Assembly (NCBI RefSeq): GCF_034092465.1
Contig: NZ_CP139303.1
Coordinates: 1,082,865 to 1,146,864, forward strand
Direction: 5' to 3'
From: Prochlorococcus sp. MIT 1223
Lineage (GTDB): Bacteria; Cyanobacteriota; Cyanobacteriia; PCC-6307; Cyanobiaceae
Length of the DNA stretch: 64,000 nucleotides
Both the position numbers and the translations under genes were made by a program. Below the pieces are notes generated by a model. It saw only the letters and a list, made by a program, of their open reading frames with translations, did not search any database and was not told the DNA's origin. Every line of letters starts with the position of its first letter. Within the stretch, counting starts at the first letter, position 1. Shown piece by piece: positions 20,001 to 27,754 of this stretch.

Positions 20001-20643
20001 CTATTCGACAACGTTCTTGTCGCTCATGAACATCATCAAGCTTGAAGCGTGTTTGCTCAATTCGACTATCAAATAAGGCAACTCCAGCTAACTCATCTAT
20101 TAATCCACGACGATCTTTATTACTCATTGAAACAATTCTAGTAACGTCTCCTTGCATAACTACATTGCTCCCTTCGGGGTCAACTCTGAGTCTTCTTAAT
20201 TGAGTTTGTAATTGCTGAAGATTACATATTTCACCATCTGAGTAATAGGTAGAGCTATAAGAACCTCCAGGCATAATTCTCAATTTACGCGTCACTGTCC
20301 AATCCTTTTGGTCAGATTTAATCCAAGGACCCTCTTGAGAAGGTTCTAATCCTTCCTCTGCACTATCAGGCTTCCAATCCGTTAGATCAAATCTCACGCT
20401 AACTACTGTTTCTGCTGATTTACCTGCTTTTAAGACACCACTATTGACTAAGTCTGGCAATCGATCAGCACGCATTCCTCTACTCGTAGCCAAGCCCAAA
20501 CAAAATAAAACACCATCTAGAATATTGCTTTTACCTGAGCCGTTTGGCCCAGTAACAACAGTAAAATCTTGCTCTAGAGGGATTTTCATAGTCCCTCCAA
20601 AGGACTTGAAATTCGAAAGTTCAACCTGATTGATGTAAACCAA
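17035..20643 (-). CDS. smc: Chromosome segregation ATPase SMC
   Basis: This 1202-residue protein has the complete SMC layout: the N-terminal head with Walker A GPNGSGKSN near residue 35, a coiled coil to about 520, a globular hinge at about 520-680 (GIHGPVAQLGEVDDCYRQALEVAAG), a second coiled coil, and the C-terminal head with signature MSGGEKSLTAL and Walker B ALDEVDSFLD. SMC dimers extrude DNA loops to compact and separate chromosomes. The length is normal for bacteria. It is the longest gene in the window. No scpA or scpB is adjacent. Confidence 0.97.
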   Translation of the reverse strand: MVYINQVELSNFKSFGGTMKIPLEQDFTVVTGPNGSGKSNILDGVLFCLGLATSRGMRADRLPDLVNSGVLKAGKSAETVVSVRFDLTDWKPDSAEEGLEPSQEGPWIKSDQKDWTVTRKLRIMPGGSYSSTYYSDGEICNLQQLQTQLRRLRVDPEGSNVVMQGDVTRIVSMSNKDRRGLIDELAGVALFDSRIEQTRFKLDDVHERQERCRIVEQELLVGQQRLQKDCEKARIYRDLKEKFQIGKKQELVLIFEEAKKGLIGLQSRHEQLGEKAKKDECEITELKEKLSSSVEKLKTLQQIVKDLGEDKLLSIQAEIAGLDTQSKELDRQAQIHKQEGEQLHEQRKDLLSRRDKIEEKKESSKTFIDPDLIQKAENDCQNAEAAVDASRRRLSEVAGRSGAWLENQRQRSSYKQEIQSSLRPLIEKKQTIEEKLLQLDTRLEELEEAQQRDISDNKKVHEKLLSLDNAWKSLISEITEKKKCIKDLSDDVSIQERTRQRMEQEQTKLERDIARIESRRETLQESRGTGALRLLLEAGLDGIHGPVAQLGEVDDCYRQALEVAAGARLGQIVVDNDQIAAKAIELLKLRKAGRLTFLPLNKINQGPLGINKAIQRNTFTSSISLDEPFIGRAVDLIKFESIYENVFNYVFGETLVYRDLNSARIQLGRKRTVTLEGELLEKNGAMTGGSFAAKSSGLSFGISKERDELEPMRERLLLLGETLAKCFLEEARLNKLLSELRTDLVKLNERQVALETERTSSQTSNEPLLERQNLRKNRLQEFHSSKDIYKNDLALVIKEIEPLLSAIEKIEKNEEFLDKDVDGENLKQLQIDLESADSALDKARLHRDNLVNESRQHQFSLERLQDQMNSLLIEENRLKESVEKLSSSHKTWRQQNIDIDRRRNQLSNEQKDLEIHFGEQRRTRDLVEADVAKQRQVLQEAQWNLDRLRDERISLEEEIRNGNIRLQELKQKLPDPLPEISDVIRTNGLVAHQADLENLQRRMESLEPVNMLALEELGKLEKRLEDLCQRLDVLSEERTELLLRIETVATLRQEAFMEAFEAVDIHFREIFANLSEGDGHLQLENMEDPLEGGLTLVAHPKGKSVRRLAAMSGGEKSLTALSFLFALQRFRPSPFYALDEVDSFLDGVNVERLSALIAKQSTEAQFLVVSHRRPMIGASTRTIGVTQARGAHTQVVGLPIAA

Positions 20644-20680
20644 CAGGCAGAGCCCGAAATCGATTAAAGACTAGCGAAAC

Positions 20681-21085
20681 TTACGAGAAGCTCAAGTTGA
20701 AATTATCAATTTTAGATTTTTGAGAAAAAATTTTACAGAAGCCCGATTTAATTACTATGTATCCACAGATTGTTTTGCTTTGCAATTGAACACTTAGCTC
20801 ATCTAACCGTTCAATTGGAAGCTGTCCAATAAAGACTCCAGACTCTATTCTGCTAGCCCAGCCTCTCCCTCCTGAAACTTGAGCTTCCTTCTTCTCTAAC
20901 CATTGAAGTTTATGCAAGGGAGAATGAATTGCTTCGACTTTTTTTCCATCTAAAACTGGTATTTCTAATAACTTCCAGGTTCTACAAGCATTTCTATCCT
21001 CTATAAGTAGATCAAAGTGTATTTTTTTTTGATCATCAGGGGCATTAATATGCTTTAACAGCACCCATCGATTTCCTGTAGACAT
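20681..21085 (-). CDS. Conserved hypothetical, possible LigD-type 3'-phosphoesterase-like domain
   Basis: The protein has 134 residues. The order of motifs is reminiscent of the LigD 3'-phosphoesterase fold: WVLLKH (residues 7-12), IHFDLLIED, a TWKL strand, then HSPLHKLQWLEKKEAQVSGGRG, where LigD proteins have a DHPLDYADFEG..PEGEYG segment. The first His pair and the Asp are in place, but the Arg after HxD is replaced by Leu, so activity on DNA 3' ends is doubtful. It lies between smc and a 69-residue gene on the same strand. I infer this similarity by eye; a plain conserved hypothetical is the safe label. Confidence 0.6.
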   Translation of the reverse strand: MSTGNRWVLLKHINAPDDQKKIHFDLLIEDRNACRTWKLLEIPVLDGKKVEAIHSPLHKLQWLEKKEAQVSGGRGWASRIESGVFIGQLPIERLDELSVQLQSKTICGYIVIKSGFCKIFSQKSKIDNFNLSFS

Positions 21086-21104
21086 TAAAAGAAATAATCT
21101 AGTG

Positions 21105-21314
21105 TTAATTATTTATTTTTCTAGCTTTTTCTAATTCAACTGCTCTTAATGTAGCCCAATTTGCAATGGCCGTTTTTTGCTCATTTATTTTTACTAACTC
21201 AAGTGCTATTTCCTTTAAAAGATGAATATCTCTACAACTCTGGATAGTTCGAGATAATCTCTCAGTATGGAATTTAAGCTGAAGAGTTGGTTCTATTGAA
21301 TCTTGAATAGTCAC
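21105..21314 (-). CDS. Small helical hypothetical protein
   Basis: A 69-residue, probably fully helical soluble protein (LQLKFHTERLSRTIQSCRDIHLLKEIALELVKINEQKTAIANWATLRAVE). It resembles small conserved proteins I associate with cyanobacteria, but I cannot attach a function or family name. It lies 19 bases upstream of the phosphoesterase-like gene on the same strand and may form a small operon with it and possibly smc. Confidence 0.6.
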   Translation of the reverse strand: MTIQDSIEPTLQLKFHTERLSRTIQSCRDIHLLKEIALELVKINEQKTAIANWATLRAVELEKARKINN

Positions 21315-21466
21315 ATGAGCTAAATTTGTTTGATCTTGAAAATTGAGAAAACAAATAATGAATAATATACCTTTATTGGATTATCCAATAAAAGGATAAA
21401 AAGTTTCTTTCAGAATCATTGAATGAAAGAGAAAACACTCTTTCAAAGTTTCTTAAGAAAAATTGT

Positions 21467-21604
21467 TCAATTGTCTCCCTGCGGAACAAAGCGCAAAGCA
21501 ATCAATAGGAGACTTCCTGCTCCAGCAAATGCAGCTAAAATCATGCCAAAACTAGTAGGCAAGGTACTGGACGCAAAAAACATTGCTAATACTCCACCGT
21601 CCAT
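21467..21604 (-). CDS. 45-residue single-helix membrane protein
   Basis: Reading the minus strand from the ATG complementary to 21602-21604 gives 45 residues: MDGGVLAMFFASSTLPTSFG, then a hydrophobic helix MILAAFAGAGSLLLIALRF and the tail VPQGDN. The single helix with a short polar tail is typical of small thylakoid or inner-membrane subunits. Promoter-like TATATATT lies about 20 bases upstream. An antisense ORF of 72 residues covers the same DNA but translates to a low-quality basic sequence, so I take the minus-strand frame as real. The function is unknown. Confidence 0.6.
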   Translation of the reverse strand: MDGGVLAMFFASSTLPTSFGMILAAFAGAGSLLLIALRFVPQGDN

Positions 21605-21828
21605 GGTCAAAAAAACTAGAGAATATATACAAGACCTTTAGCACTAAATCACTTCTCATCGCAATAAATGTAAGCAAAGACGACGGAGAAATTTTAAAAA
21701 GGGCCAATATTTGAGTTTTTTTTAAGAGAAAAGGAAATTTAAGCTGCTTTGATTTGAAAAAATCGACCTTTAGAAGGGTTTCGATTCAGCAAAAGCCTAA
21801 CTAGGCTTGAACAAAGTTTCTGGGGCTT

Positions 21829-22278
21829 ATGGAATCAGTGAATTCTAATTCCCACGATCAAAGTCAGATGGATCCTCCTCCTGAAAAAGAGGAGCAATGG
21901 TTCAATGATCATTTTGAAAGCGTACTTCCTCAAATTCAAGAACGATGGCCGGATATGGCAAAACAAACTTTAGAAGCCACACGTGGCAGCTTGGATGAAT
22001 TGGTGCGTGTCATTTCTCTTCACTCAGGTAAAACAAGTTATGGGGTCAAAGAACAACTTGAAGAACTGTTCAACACAGCAAGTAATCGAACAAAAAACCT
22101 AGCTGAAAATTTAGAGCCTCTTGAAAAACAATTGGAAGATTTATTAGATGAATTAAATAGTTCACTGCGCCCAAGAATAGAAAAACCTGTCCGCCAAAGA
22201 CCCTTACTTTCTATTGGAATTGCAACTACTGTTGGTGTTCTACTTGGACTACTTCTGGCTGGAGGGAGGAAATCCTAA
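21829..22278 (+). CDS. YqjD/ElaB-like (DUF883-type) membrane-anchored protein
   Basis: The 149-residue protein has an acidic N-terminal soluble region, amphipathic helices at residues 45-115 (QTLEATRGSLDELVRVISLHS, LEPLEKQLEDLLDELNSSL) and a single C-terminal helix after RQRPLLSIGIATTVGVLLGLLLAGGRKS. This is the plan of the YqjD/ElaB family, tail-anchored proteins that associate with ribosomes in E. coli. Its stop overlaps the start of the next gene by one base, giving the yqjD-yqjE order known elsewhere. Family membership is inferred from layout rather than strong identity. Confidence 0.65.
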   Translation: MESVNSNSHDQSQMDPPPEKEEQWFNDHFESVLPQIQERWPDMAKQTLEATRGSLDELVRVISLHSGKTSYGVKEQLEELFNTASNRTKNLAENLEPLEKQLEDLLDELNSSLRPRIEKPVRQRPLLSIGIATTVGVLLGLLLAGGRKS

Positions 22279-22664
22279 TGACTGAATATAAAAGCAAAAA
22301 AAACTTTGGTGCAGCAGCAAGAGTCACAGCACTAGCTAATTCAATCATGGATTTACATGTGAGAATTGCTCTGCAAGAAATGGATAGAGAGAAGCGACGT
22401 CTCATTAGTGGTGGAGTTTTCTTGGCTTTAGGAGGAATATTAATGCTATTTACATTACTTTTTCTTCATCTATTACTGGGAATATTAATGGTATCAAAAT
22501 TACAATTCTCAATAGAATTAACTATTTTATTAATTGCTTTTATGGATGTAACTTTAGCTGGTATAAGTTTAAGGGTAGGAGGTTATTTAGCCAGAGGTCC
22601 ATACTTGCCAGAAACTTTAGAGGGTATTAGCAAGACGACAAAAGCCGTACTCGGAAAAAATTAA
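22278..22664 (+). CDS. YqjE-like (phage holin family 3_6) membrane protein
   Basis: The 128-residue protein has an N-terminal amphipathic helix (ARVTALANSIMDLHVRIALQEMDREKRRL) and two hydrophobic helices (LISGGVFLALGGILMLFTLLFLHLLL and SIELTILLIAFMDVTLAGISL). This is the arrangement of the YqjE/DUF1469 family, which is called holin-like by structure only. It is coupled to the DUF883-like gene through TAATG. Probably a stress or envelope protein; there is no evidence for a lytic role. Confidence 0.7.
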   Translation: MTEYKSKKNFGAAARVTALANSIMDLHVRIALQEMDREKRRLISGGVFLALGGILMLFTLLFLHLLLGILMVSKLQFSIELTILLIAFMDVTLAGISLRVGGYLARGPYLPETLEGISKTTKAVLGKN

Positions 22665-23797
22665 TTAATTCTATAATTTAACCACCTACAATCAATACCT
22701 CCGTTGCTAATAGGCATACGTTTAGTTGCTTTCATTTTAAGGAATTTAGTTAAATTAGCATTACCACTCAATAGCCATAAATTCCAACCAGATGCTTTCG
22801 TTTTGCAATATATACCAAGCTCTTTATAAAGTAATTCTAACTCATTTTGATTCCCTAGCCTTTTTCCATATGGAGGATTACATAACAATATTCCTTTTTC
22901 ATCAGGCAAACTTAAATCACCAAAATGTATATTTTTAACCTCTATAAATGACTGCAAATTCGCTTCAGCAATATTAATCCTTGCTTGCTCAGCAATATCA
23001 AAATTCTTTTCACAGCCGATGATTAATGGAAGTTGATTAGTTTTAGGTAAATGCTGTTTAACAATTTCTTTTTCATTAGCCCACAGCTGAGAGTCAAAAT
23101 CCAACCACTGCTCAAATAGAAAAGATTGCTTAAGGCCAGTTTGTAATCCAAGGGCAATACTTACTGCCTCAATTAAAAAGGTTCCAGAACCACATAAAGG
23201 ATCAATTAGCGGTGTTGAGTAATTCCATTGTGTTGCCCGAATAAGTCCTGCTGCAATATTTTCCTTGAGTGGCGCTAAACCCATTGCAGGTCTAAATCCT
23301 CTTCTATGCATACTATGAGTAGAGCTAGCAAAACTTAAAGCTGCCTTACCTCCTCCAAGATGAAGATGTATACAAAATTCAGGTTTATCTAAATTTACGT
23401 TTGATCGCAAACCAAAATATGATCTCTGTACATCGATAATTGCATTCTTAACTTGTAAAGCTGAGTAATGATTACTGGGTAAACCATAGGTGCTGCCTGA
23501 AACATCTACTCTAAAGCTCAAAGAAGGATGTATCCATTCCTTCCAATCAAAAGCTCTTTGAACATTTTCATAAAGAGATTCTGGGGAATTACATTGAAAT
23601 TCTGCTATTTCTCTTAAAAAACGAAAGGGTAATCTTGCACAGAGATGAACTCTATAGAAGCAAGACCAATCCGCATTGAATAATACACTTCTACTTTTTG
23701 GGACAACTGACTTAGCACCTAATTCTATTAACTCTTTTGCCCCTTCTTCTTCAAGACCTTGGGGCAATACAGCTATTAATTTCATTGATTGACTCAT
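22661..23797 (-). CDS. THUMP-domain RNA N2-guanine methylase (RlmL/TrmN-like)
   Basis: This 378-residue methyltransferase has an N-terminal ferredoxin-like/THUMP region (residues 1-165) and a C-terminal SAM-binding domain with DPLCGSGTFLIEA (motif I) and the catalytic NPPYGKRLG. The family modifies guanine in 23S rRNA or tRNA. At this length it corresponds to the N-terminal half of E. coli RlmL, without the RlmK part. It is convergent with the YqjE-like gene, overlapping it by 4 bases. Confidence 0.88.
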   Translation of the reverse strand: MSQSMKLIAVLPQGLEEEGAKELIELGAKSVVPKSRSVLFNADWSCFYRVHLCARLPFRFLREIAEFQCNSPESLYENVQRAFDWKEWIHPSLSFRVDVSGSTYGLPSNHYSALQVKNAIIDVQRSYFGLRSNVNLDKPEFCIHLHLGGGKAALSFASSTHSMHRRGFRPAMGLAPLKENIAAGLIRATQWNYSTPLIDPLCGSGTFLIEAVSIALGLQTGLKQSFLFEQWLDFDSQLWANEKEIVKQHLPKTNQLPLIIGCEKNFDIAEQARINIAEANLQSFIEVKNIHFGDLSLPDEKGILLCNPPYGKRLGNQNELELLYKELGIYCKTKASGWNLWLLSGNANLTKFLKMKATKRMPISNGGIDCRWLNYRIN

Positions 23798-23859
23798 CGA
23801 TCTAATCTAAGAAATATCTATCTGTAGGTATATAAATAAATCTATTGCTTCAATATTCG

Positions 23860-24160
23860 TATTGCTGCAAGAATGTAACTGTCTATTTTCGAATGGACTA
23901 GGTGATCCACACCGGTTTCTCGGACAGCGGTTCGATTCCGCTCAGCTCCATTAATTAATAATCTGGGGCTGCAATGGTTTCGACGGGGCATTAGGAGGGT
24001 GACTGAAGCCTGCTCGGTAAGAGCAAACACATAAACGCTAACAACATAGTTAGTTTCTCTCGTCAGAAAGCACTTGTTGCGGCCTGACCCTTATAGGGAG
24101 ATGGGGTTAGATCAGCCTTATTAACCAAATGATCCATGGAGCCTGAAAGGGCTCCTCTTT
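23860..24160 (+). ncRNA. ssrA: tmRNA, circularly permuted two-piece form
   Basis: The order of parts is reversed: the acceptor piece, with T-arm GCGGTTCGATTCCGC and the 3' end CAGCTCCA ending at 23950, comes before the coding piece, which begins GGGGCTGCAATGG at 23965. GGGGCTG pairs with CAGCTCC, so the two halves form one tRNA-like acceptor after the 14-base linker is removed. The tag reading frame at 24037-24087 gives ANNIVSFSRQKALVAA and a TGA stop, close to the marine-cyanobacterial tags ending VAA. It rescues stalled ribosomes with SmpB. The outer ends are approximate; a CCA is encoded. Confidence 0.93.
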
Positions 24161-24166
24161 ATTTTT
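24137..24166 (+). terminator. Rho-independent terminator after ssrA
   Basis: The stem GGAGCC / GGCTCC, with a short TGAAAG loop, is followed by a T-rich run (TCTTTATTTTT). It ends the tmRNA transcript; part of the stem may belong to the RNA's 3' domain before processing. Confidence 0.75.
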
Positions 24167-24237
24167 GTAATCGCACACAGCCGTCGAACTGGCCTGAGCA
24201 CATAAAAGTAACTCACAAGAATGAGTAACTTCGGTAA

Positions 24238-26088
24238 ATGATTAGAAGCAGTAAAACCTTTGATCTTCTTTGGAGGCTTCTGAAAGTTCTTTCTTTCAGA
24301 AGGAAAAGATCGATTGGTCTACTGTTACCTGTATCTGCTATTGCAGGATTAGCAGACTTATTCGTAGTAGGACTAATTTCTAGACTATTTAGTCTTGTTG
24401 TCGGTCAACCTAATAAACCTTCAATACCCTTTCAAGAACTTGTCCCAAATGATCCAGTAGCAAAAATTTTATGGTTAGTAATTTTTTATATAAGTATGAA
24501 TTGGTTGGCATCATTTTTAAAATTCTTCTTAAGAGCATGTCAAGAAAAACTTACTGCTTCTATATGGCTAGATCTATCAGAGCTAGCACAACAAAAGTTA
24601 ATGGCCCAAAAATATGAATTCTTTTTGAATAATAAGACGAATGATTTATCAGGAAAAATTCTATTAAATATTTCACGAGCATCAGAAAAAGTAATTTTCC
24701 CTCTATTACAAATAAGTAGTGGTTTATGCATAGTTGCTTTTATTTGCTTGGCGATTCTAATAGTAGGCGAACCAAGAGCACTTTATTTAATTTTTAGCTT
24801 ACTAGTTTGCTATACATTTATATCACTGATAGTCACTCCTTATATCAGATCAGCCAATAAAGAAAGAATTTTATTAGAGACAGAAACTAATAATGTCTTA
24901 ACTGAATCTATCAAGGCTATAACTGATGTACATTTAACTAATTCTGAACTTTATTTTGAGAAAAAATATGCCAAAGCTGGTGAAAATGCTATACCTTTTT
25001 TATGGAAGGCTGAAACACTGCCAACACTTCCCAGAGCAATTATAGAACCATTCGGAGTCACTCTAATCTTTGCAGTAGGTTTATTTCCTTTAATAAGTAA
25101 TAAACAACCTTCAAACCTTGTTGAAATTGTACCTTTTGTTGCAACTATTGCAGTAGCATCTCTAAAGTTAACACCTCCACTTCAAGATCTATTTCAGGGT
25201 TTAACTAGACTCAGGGGAGGACTACCAGATCTTGAGGAGACTCTAAAATTAGTAGAATTACCAAATGAAAGATTGATATTAAGAAGCAAAGGCGTTACAT
25301 CACCTGAAGGTTTAGAACCTAGAAAAAATATTAGTTTAAGTAACTTAAAATATAAGTATCCAAATAATAATAATTACGTTTTAAAAAATATAAACATCAC
25401 TATTCCAGTAGGAGCAAGAATTGCACTTGTAGGAAAAACTGGTAGTGGAAAAACAACAACAGCAAACCAATTACTCTCTCTATTAAGACCATCATCAGGT
25501 TCATTACAAGTTGATGGTATTGAAGTTAGTGAGTCTGAAATTCTTTCATGGCAAGCTTGCTGCTCTTATGTACCACAATCTATTAATCTCCTCAATGGAA
25601 GTATTCTAGAAAATGTTGCCTTTGGTATTGAAGAAAATAATATCAGTATTGAAAGAGTATGGGACTCATTAAAAGCTGCCCAAATTGATAATGTTGTTGC
25701 TGATTTACCGTTAGGCCTATATACCTCTGTAGGTGAAAATGGAATTAGATTATCAGGTGGACAAAGACAACGAATTGCCTTAGCGAGAGCATTCTATAAA
25801 AACTCTCATTTTCTAGTTCTTGATGAAGCCACTAGTGCACTGGATACAAAAACAGAAGCAGAAGTAATGAATGCAATAGAGCTAATTGGTCGTAGATGCA
25901 CAATTGTTATAATTGCACATAGACTTTCAACGATAAAAAAATGTGATTGTATTTACGAATTCGAAGATGGAAAAATTAAAGCCTCAGGTAATTATGAAGA
26001 ATTAATAGATAGTTCAAAAACATTTGCAGAAATGATCAGTACTGAAGAAAAGAAACACCATGAAAGAAGTAATGAGATAGATCTATAG
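24238..26088 (+). CDS. ABC exporter, fused membrane and ATPase domains
   Basis: This 616-residue half-transporter has a six-helix type IV membrane domain (about residues 20-320), then an ATPase with Walker A GKTGSGKTTTA, signature RLSGGQRQRIALARA, Walker B FLVLDEATSALD and switch His IIAHRLS. It is similar to lipid, polysaccharide or drug exporters (MsbA, PglK and HlyB types). No partner genes are adjacent, so the substrate is unknown. It begins about 70 bases after the ssrA terminator and opens the accessory stretch that reaches to 31 kb. Confidence 0.88.
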   Translation: MIRSSKTFDLLWRLLKVLSFRRKRSIGLLLPVSAIAGLADLFVVGLISRLFSLVVGQPNKPSIPFQELVPNDPVAKILWLVIFYISMNWLASFLKFFLRACQEKLTASIWLDLSELAQQKLMAQKYEFFLNNKTNDLSGKILLNISRASEKVIFPLLQISSGLCIVAFICLAILIVGEPRALYLIFSLLVCYTFISLIVTPYIRSANKERILLETETNNVLTESIKAITDVHLTNSELYFEKKYAKAGENAIPFLWKAETLPTLPRAIIEPFGVTLIFAVGLFPLISNKQPSNLVEIVPFVATIAVASLKLTPPLQDLFQGLTRLRGGLPDLEETLKLVELPNERLILRSKGVTSPEGLEPRKNISLSNLKYKYPNNNNYVLKNINITIPVGARIALVGKTGSGKTTTANQLLSLLRPSSGSLQVDGIEVSESEILSWQACCSYVPQSINLLNGSILENVAFGIEENNISIERVWDSLKAAQIDNVVADLPLGLYTSVGENGIRLSGGQRQRIALARAFYKNSHFLVLDEATSALDTKTEAEVMNAIELIGRRCTIVIIAHRLSTIKKCDCIYEFEDGKIKASGNYEELIDSSKTFAEMISTEEKKHHERSNEIDL

Positions 26089-26440
26089 ATAATTTATTTA
26101 TGTAGATTGATTAACTTGAATCATTTTCTTAAGCACTTTATCTAACGTACTAAGCTCACTATTCAAATCAATAAGCTTTTGAGTAATAGTTTCTTTAGAA
26201 AAGCTTATATTACTTGCGATATGTTGGTTAACTTTATATCTTCAGTAAATATCTATAATAAGAGAAAAACTGAAAAGCATGAAATGATTAAAACAAAATT
26301 GAGGCTAATATAATTTTTTTAATTTTAAAACTCTGTGTAAATAAAGTCACTCAGAATATTTTTCTATAAATCTAAAAATTATCCTTAAGTATTAATATAC
26401 TTAATGATAATTGCTTTTACTAGAACTAGTTCAAATTAAT
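26089..26440. other. Intergenic region, no intact gene
   Basis: This region is AT-rich with no complete ORF. On the minus strand, a frame open from about 26237 to a stop at 26098-26100 gives a helical, heptad-like sequence (QKLIDLNSELSTLDKVLKKM) but lacks a usable start codon. It may be the remnant of a gene, or chance. Nothing else is recognisable. Confidence 0.4.
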
Positions 26441-26758
26441 TTATTCTTCTGAGTTTTCAAATTGCTTGGCAAGTTTTAATGCCTTGCGAATAATTAAATA
26501 ACCTCCATACACTCCTGCAATTAAAGGGATAATAATATATGGATTAGGGCTGTAATTCGCATAGTCCTTAACTCCATCAACATATTCAACACCGGAGCAT
26601 TGTAAAGAGAAAAAACTTATAAATATTATAGACCAACCAATTATAGAAAGTATTCCTCCTTTCTTATCTCCCTCATAGAACCTGTCTAGGCCTAATCCCC
26701 AGCCTACTGAAAGAAGAACTCCTCTCGTGATAGCGTTTTTTTCTTGCTTACGAAGCAT
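26441..26758 (-). CDS. TM2-domain membrane protein
   Basis: The 105-residue protein has the TM2 pattern: a first helix, LLSVGWGLGLDRFYEG, ending in the DRFY motif, a short polar turn (DKKGG), and a second helix ILSIIGWSIIFISFFSL. A third hydrophobic segment, IIIPLIAGVYGGYLII, extends it. TM2 proteins are small membrane proteins without an agreed function. It lies in the accessory region, upstream of nothing related. Confidence 0.75.
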   Translation of the reverse strand: MLRKQEKNAITRGVLLSVGWGLGLDRFYEGDKKGGILSIIGWSIIFISFFSLQCSGVEYVDGVKDYANYSPNPYIIIPLIAGVYGGYLIIRKALKLAKQFENSEE

Positions 26759-26896
26759 TGTCCAATAATTTGTAATTTCAACAGTGACAATAACGGAATT
26801 ATTTGATTTCTGCTTAAAGAGTCAGAAAAATTTGTTAATCCAGAAAAATGAATGTCAAAAGATGATCCAAAATTATTAGCTTGATGAAAAATATAT

Positions 26897-27361
26897 TTAT
26901 GATTTGAGCCATTTGTAAAGTGATTTGTCTTTGGTTCGAATATCTATGAGGGAAGTATAAAAGTAATCCTCCCAACCAATGGCGGGAAGACCTGCAAACA
27001 CCATTAAATTAAGTGGATAATCTTCTGAATCTGTACAACGACGAAAATCATCACGAAACAAAAAAATTGGTTTACCTAATGCTATTGCTGCACCCAATTC
27101 AATCATCACTCCTTCATCTGGTGGAGTTCCATTAATAATGGCAAACATACCATCAGAGTTTTTAACATCTTCAAGATCAGAAATAGCAACCTTATGTGCC
27201 CAACCTTTACGAGAAGTATCAATTTGATTATTTCTTTGGAAGGGTTCCCAAACTTCAGCTCCTATTGCTTCAAGTTCGTCAATAAATTCAGGAAGAAGTT
27301 TTTCACGCCATTGCTCCGCAAAACCATATGGAGATGCTAAATAAATAATTTTTTTAGGCAT
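26897..27361 (-). CDS. Nucleoside 2-deoxyribosyltransferase-like protein
   Basis: The 154-residue protein begins with IIYLASPYGFAEQWREKLLPEF and contains SDLEDVKNSDGMFAIINGTPPDEGVMIELGAAIALGKPIFLFRDDFR. The S-P-Y nucleotide-binding start, the central D and the catalytic Glu in GVMIELGAA are the marks of the nucleoside 2-deoxyribosyltransferase/DNPH1 family, which cleave or exchange the base of deoxynucleosides or their monophosphates. It is 6 bases downstream of a phosphoribosyltransferase gene on the same strand, suggesting a base-salvage or nucleotide-cleaning pair. Such genes also occur in cyanophages, so transfer is possible. Confidence 0.82.
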   Translation of the reverse strand: MPKKIIYLASPYGFAEQWREKLLPEFIDELEAIGAEVWEPFQRNNQIDTSRKGWAHKVAISDLEDVKNSDGMFAIINGTPPDEGVMIELGAAIALGKPIFLFRDDFRRCTDSEDYPLNLMVFAGLPAIGWEDYFYTSLIDIRTKDKSLYKWLKS

Positions 27362-27367
27362 TTACAT

Positions 27368-27754
27368 TCAAAGGCGACGACTTTTGTAAGAACACTCATC
27401 TTCAACTGCAAAATCTATATTCTCCCAAGGAAAAATAATCCATTCATGAGACTCGGATACATCTATAGCATTCCACCACTTTGGTTGAACTTTGCTACAC
27501 CAAACAAAAGCTGTCATATCTGCATGGTCAAAGACTTCGCTAAGTGTTGTCCCAGTTTCGTAGACATCGTCAACGACGAGACATCCAGTTTGAGGATGAT
27601 CAAGGAAGGGGATATTCAAAGCATGGCTAAGCGCAACCGCTAAACAAATACCTCCTCGAGGAATTCCATAAACACCACAAAATTCTTTTTTATCACAAGC
27701 CAAAACAATGCTTTTAATACAGATATCAAAGTCGTCCCAACTGAGTATTCTCAT
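27368..27754 (-). CDS. Type I phosphoribosyltransferase domain protein
   Basis: The 128-residue protein has the PRPP-binding motif CLVVDDVYETGTTL and, earlier, YGIPRGGICLAVALSHAL, the loop that binds pyrophosphate. This is the core fold of hypoxanthine/xanthine and related purine phosphoribosyltransferases, here short, with a Trp-rich end (VQPKWWNAIDVSESHEWIIFPWENIDF) seen in xanthine-type enzymes. It is followed after 6 bases by the deoxyribosyltransferase-like gene. Together they could convert a base released from a deoxynucleotide back to a ribonucleotide. The substrate is inferred only. Confidence 0.82.
   Translation of the reverse strand: MRILSWDDFDICIKSIVLACDKKEFCGVYGIPRGGICLAVALSHALNIPFLDHPQTGCLVVDDVYETGTTLSEVFDHADMTAFVWCSKVQPKWWNAIDVSESHEWIIFPWENIDFAVEDECSYKSRRL

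Noticed and set aside
21423-21641. 72-residue plus-strand ORF
   Set aside because: Basic, low-quality translation; the opposite strand encodes a clean 45-residue membrane protein.
22278-22664. Possible prophage holin
   Set aside because: The holin name of this family is structural only; no lysin or other phage genes are near and it pairs with a YqjD-like gene.
23842-24030. 62-residue minus-strand ORF
   Set aside because: It lies antisense to the tmRNA gene and is a by-product of RNA sequence.
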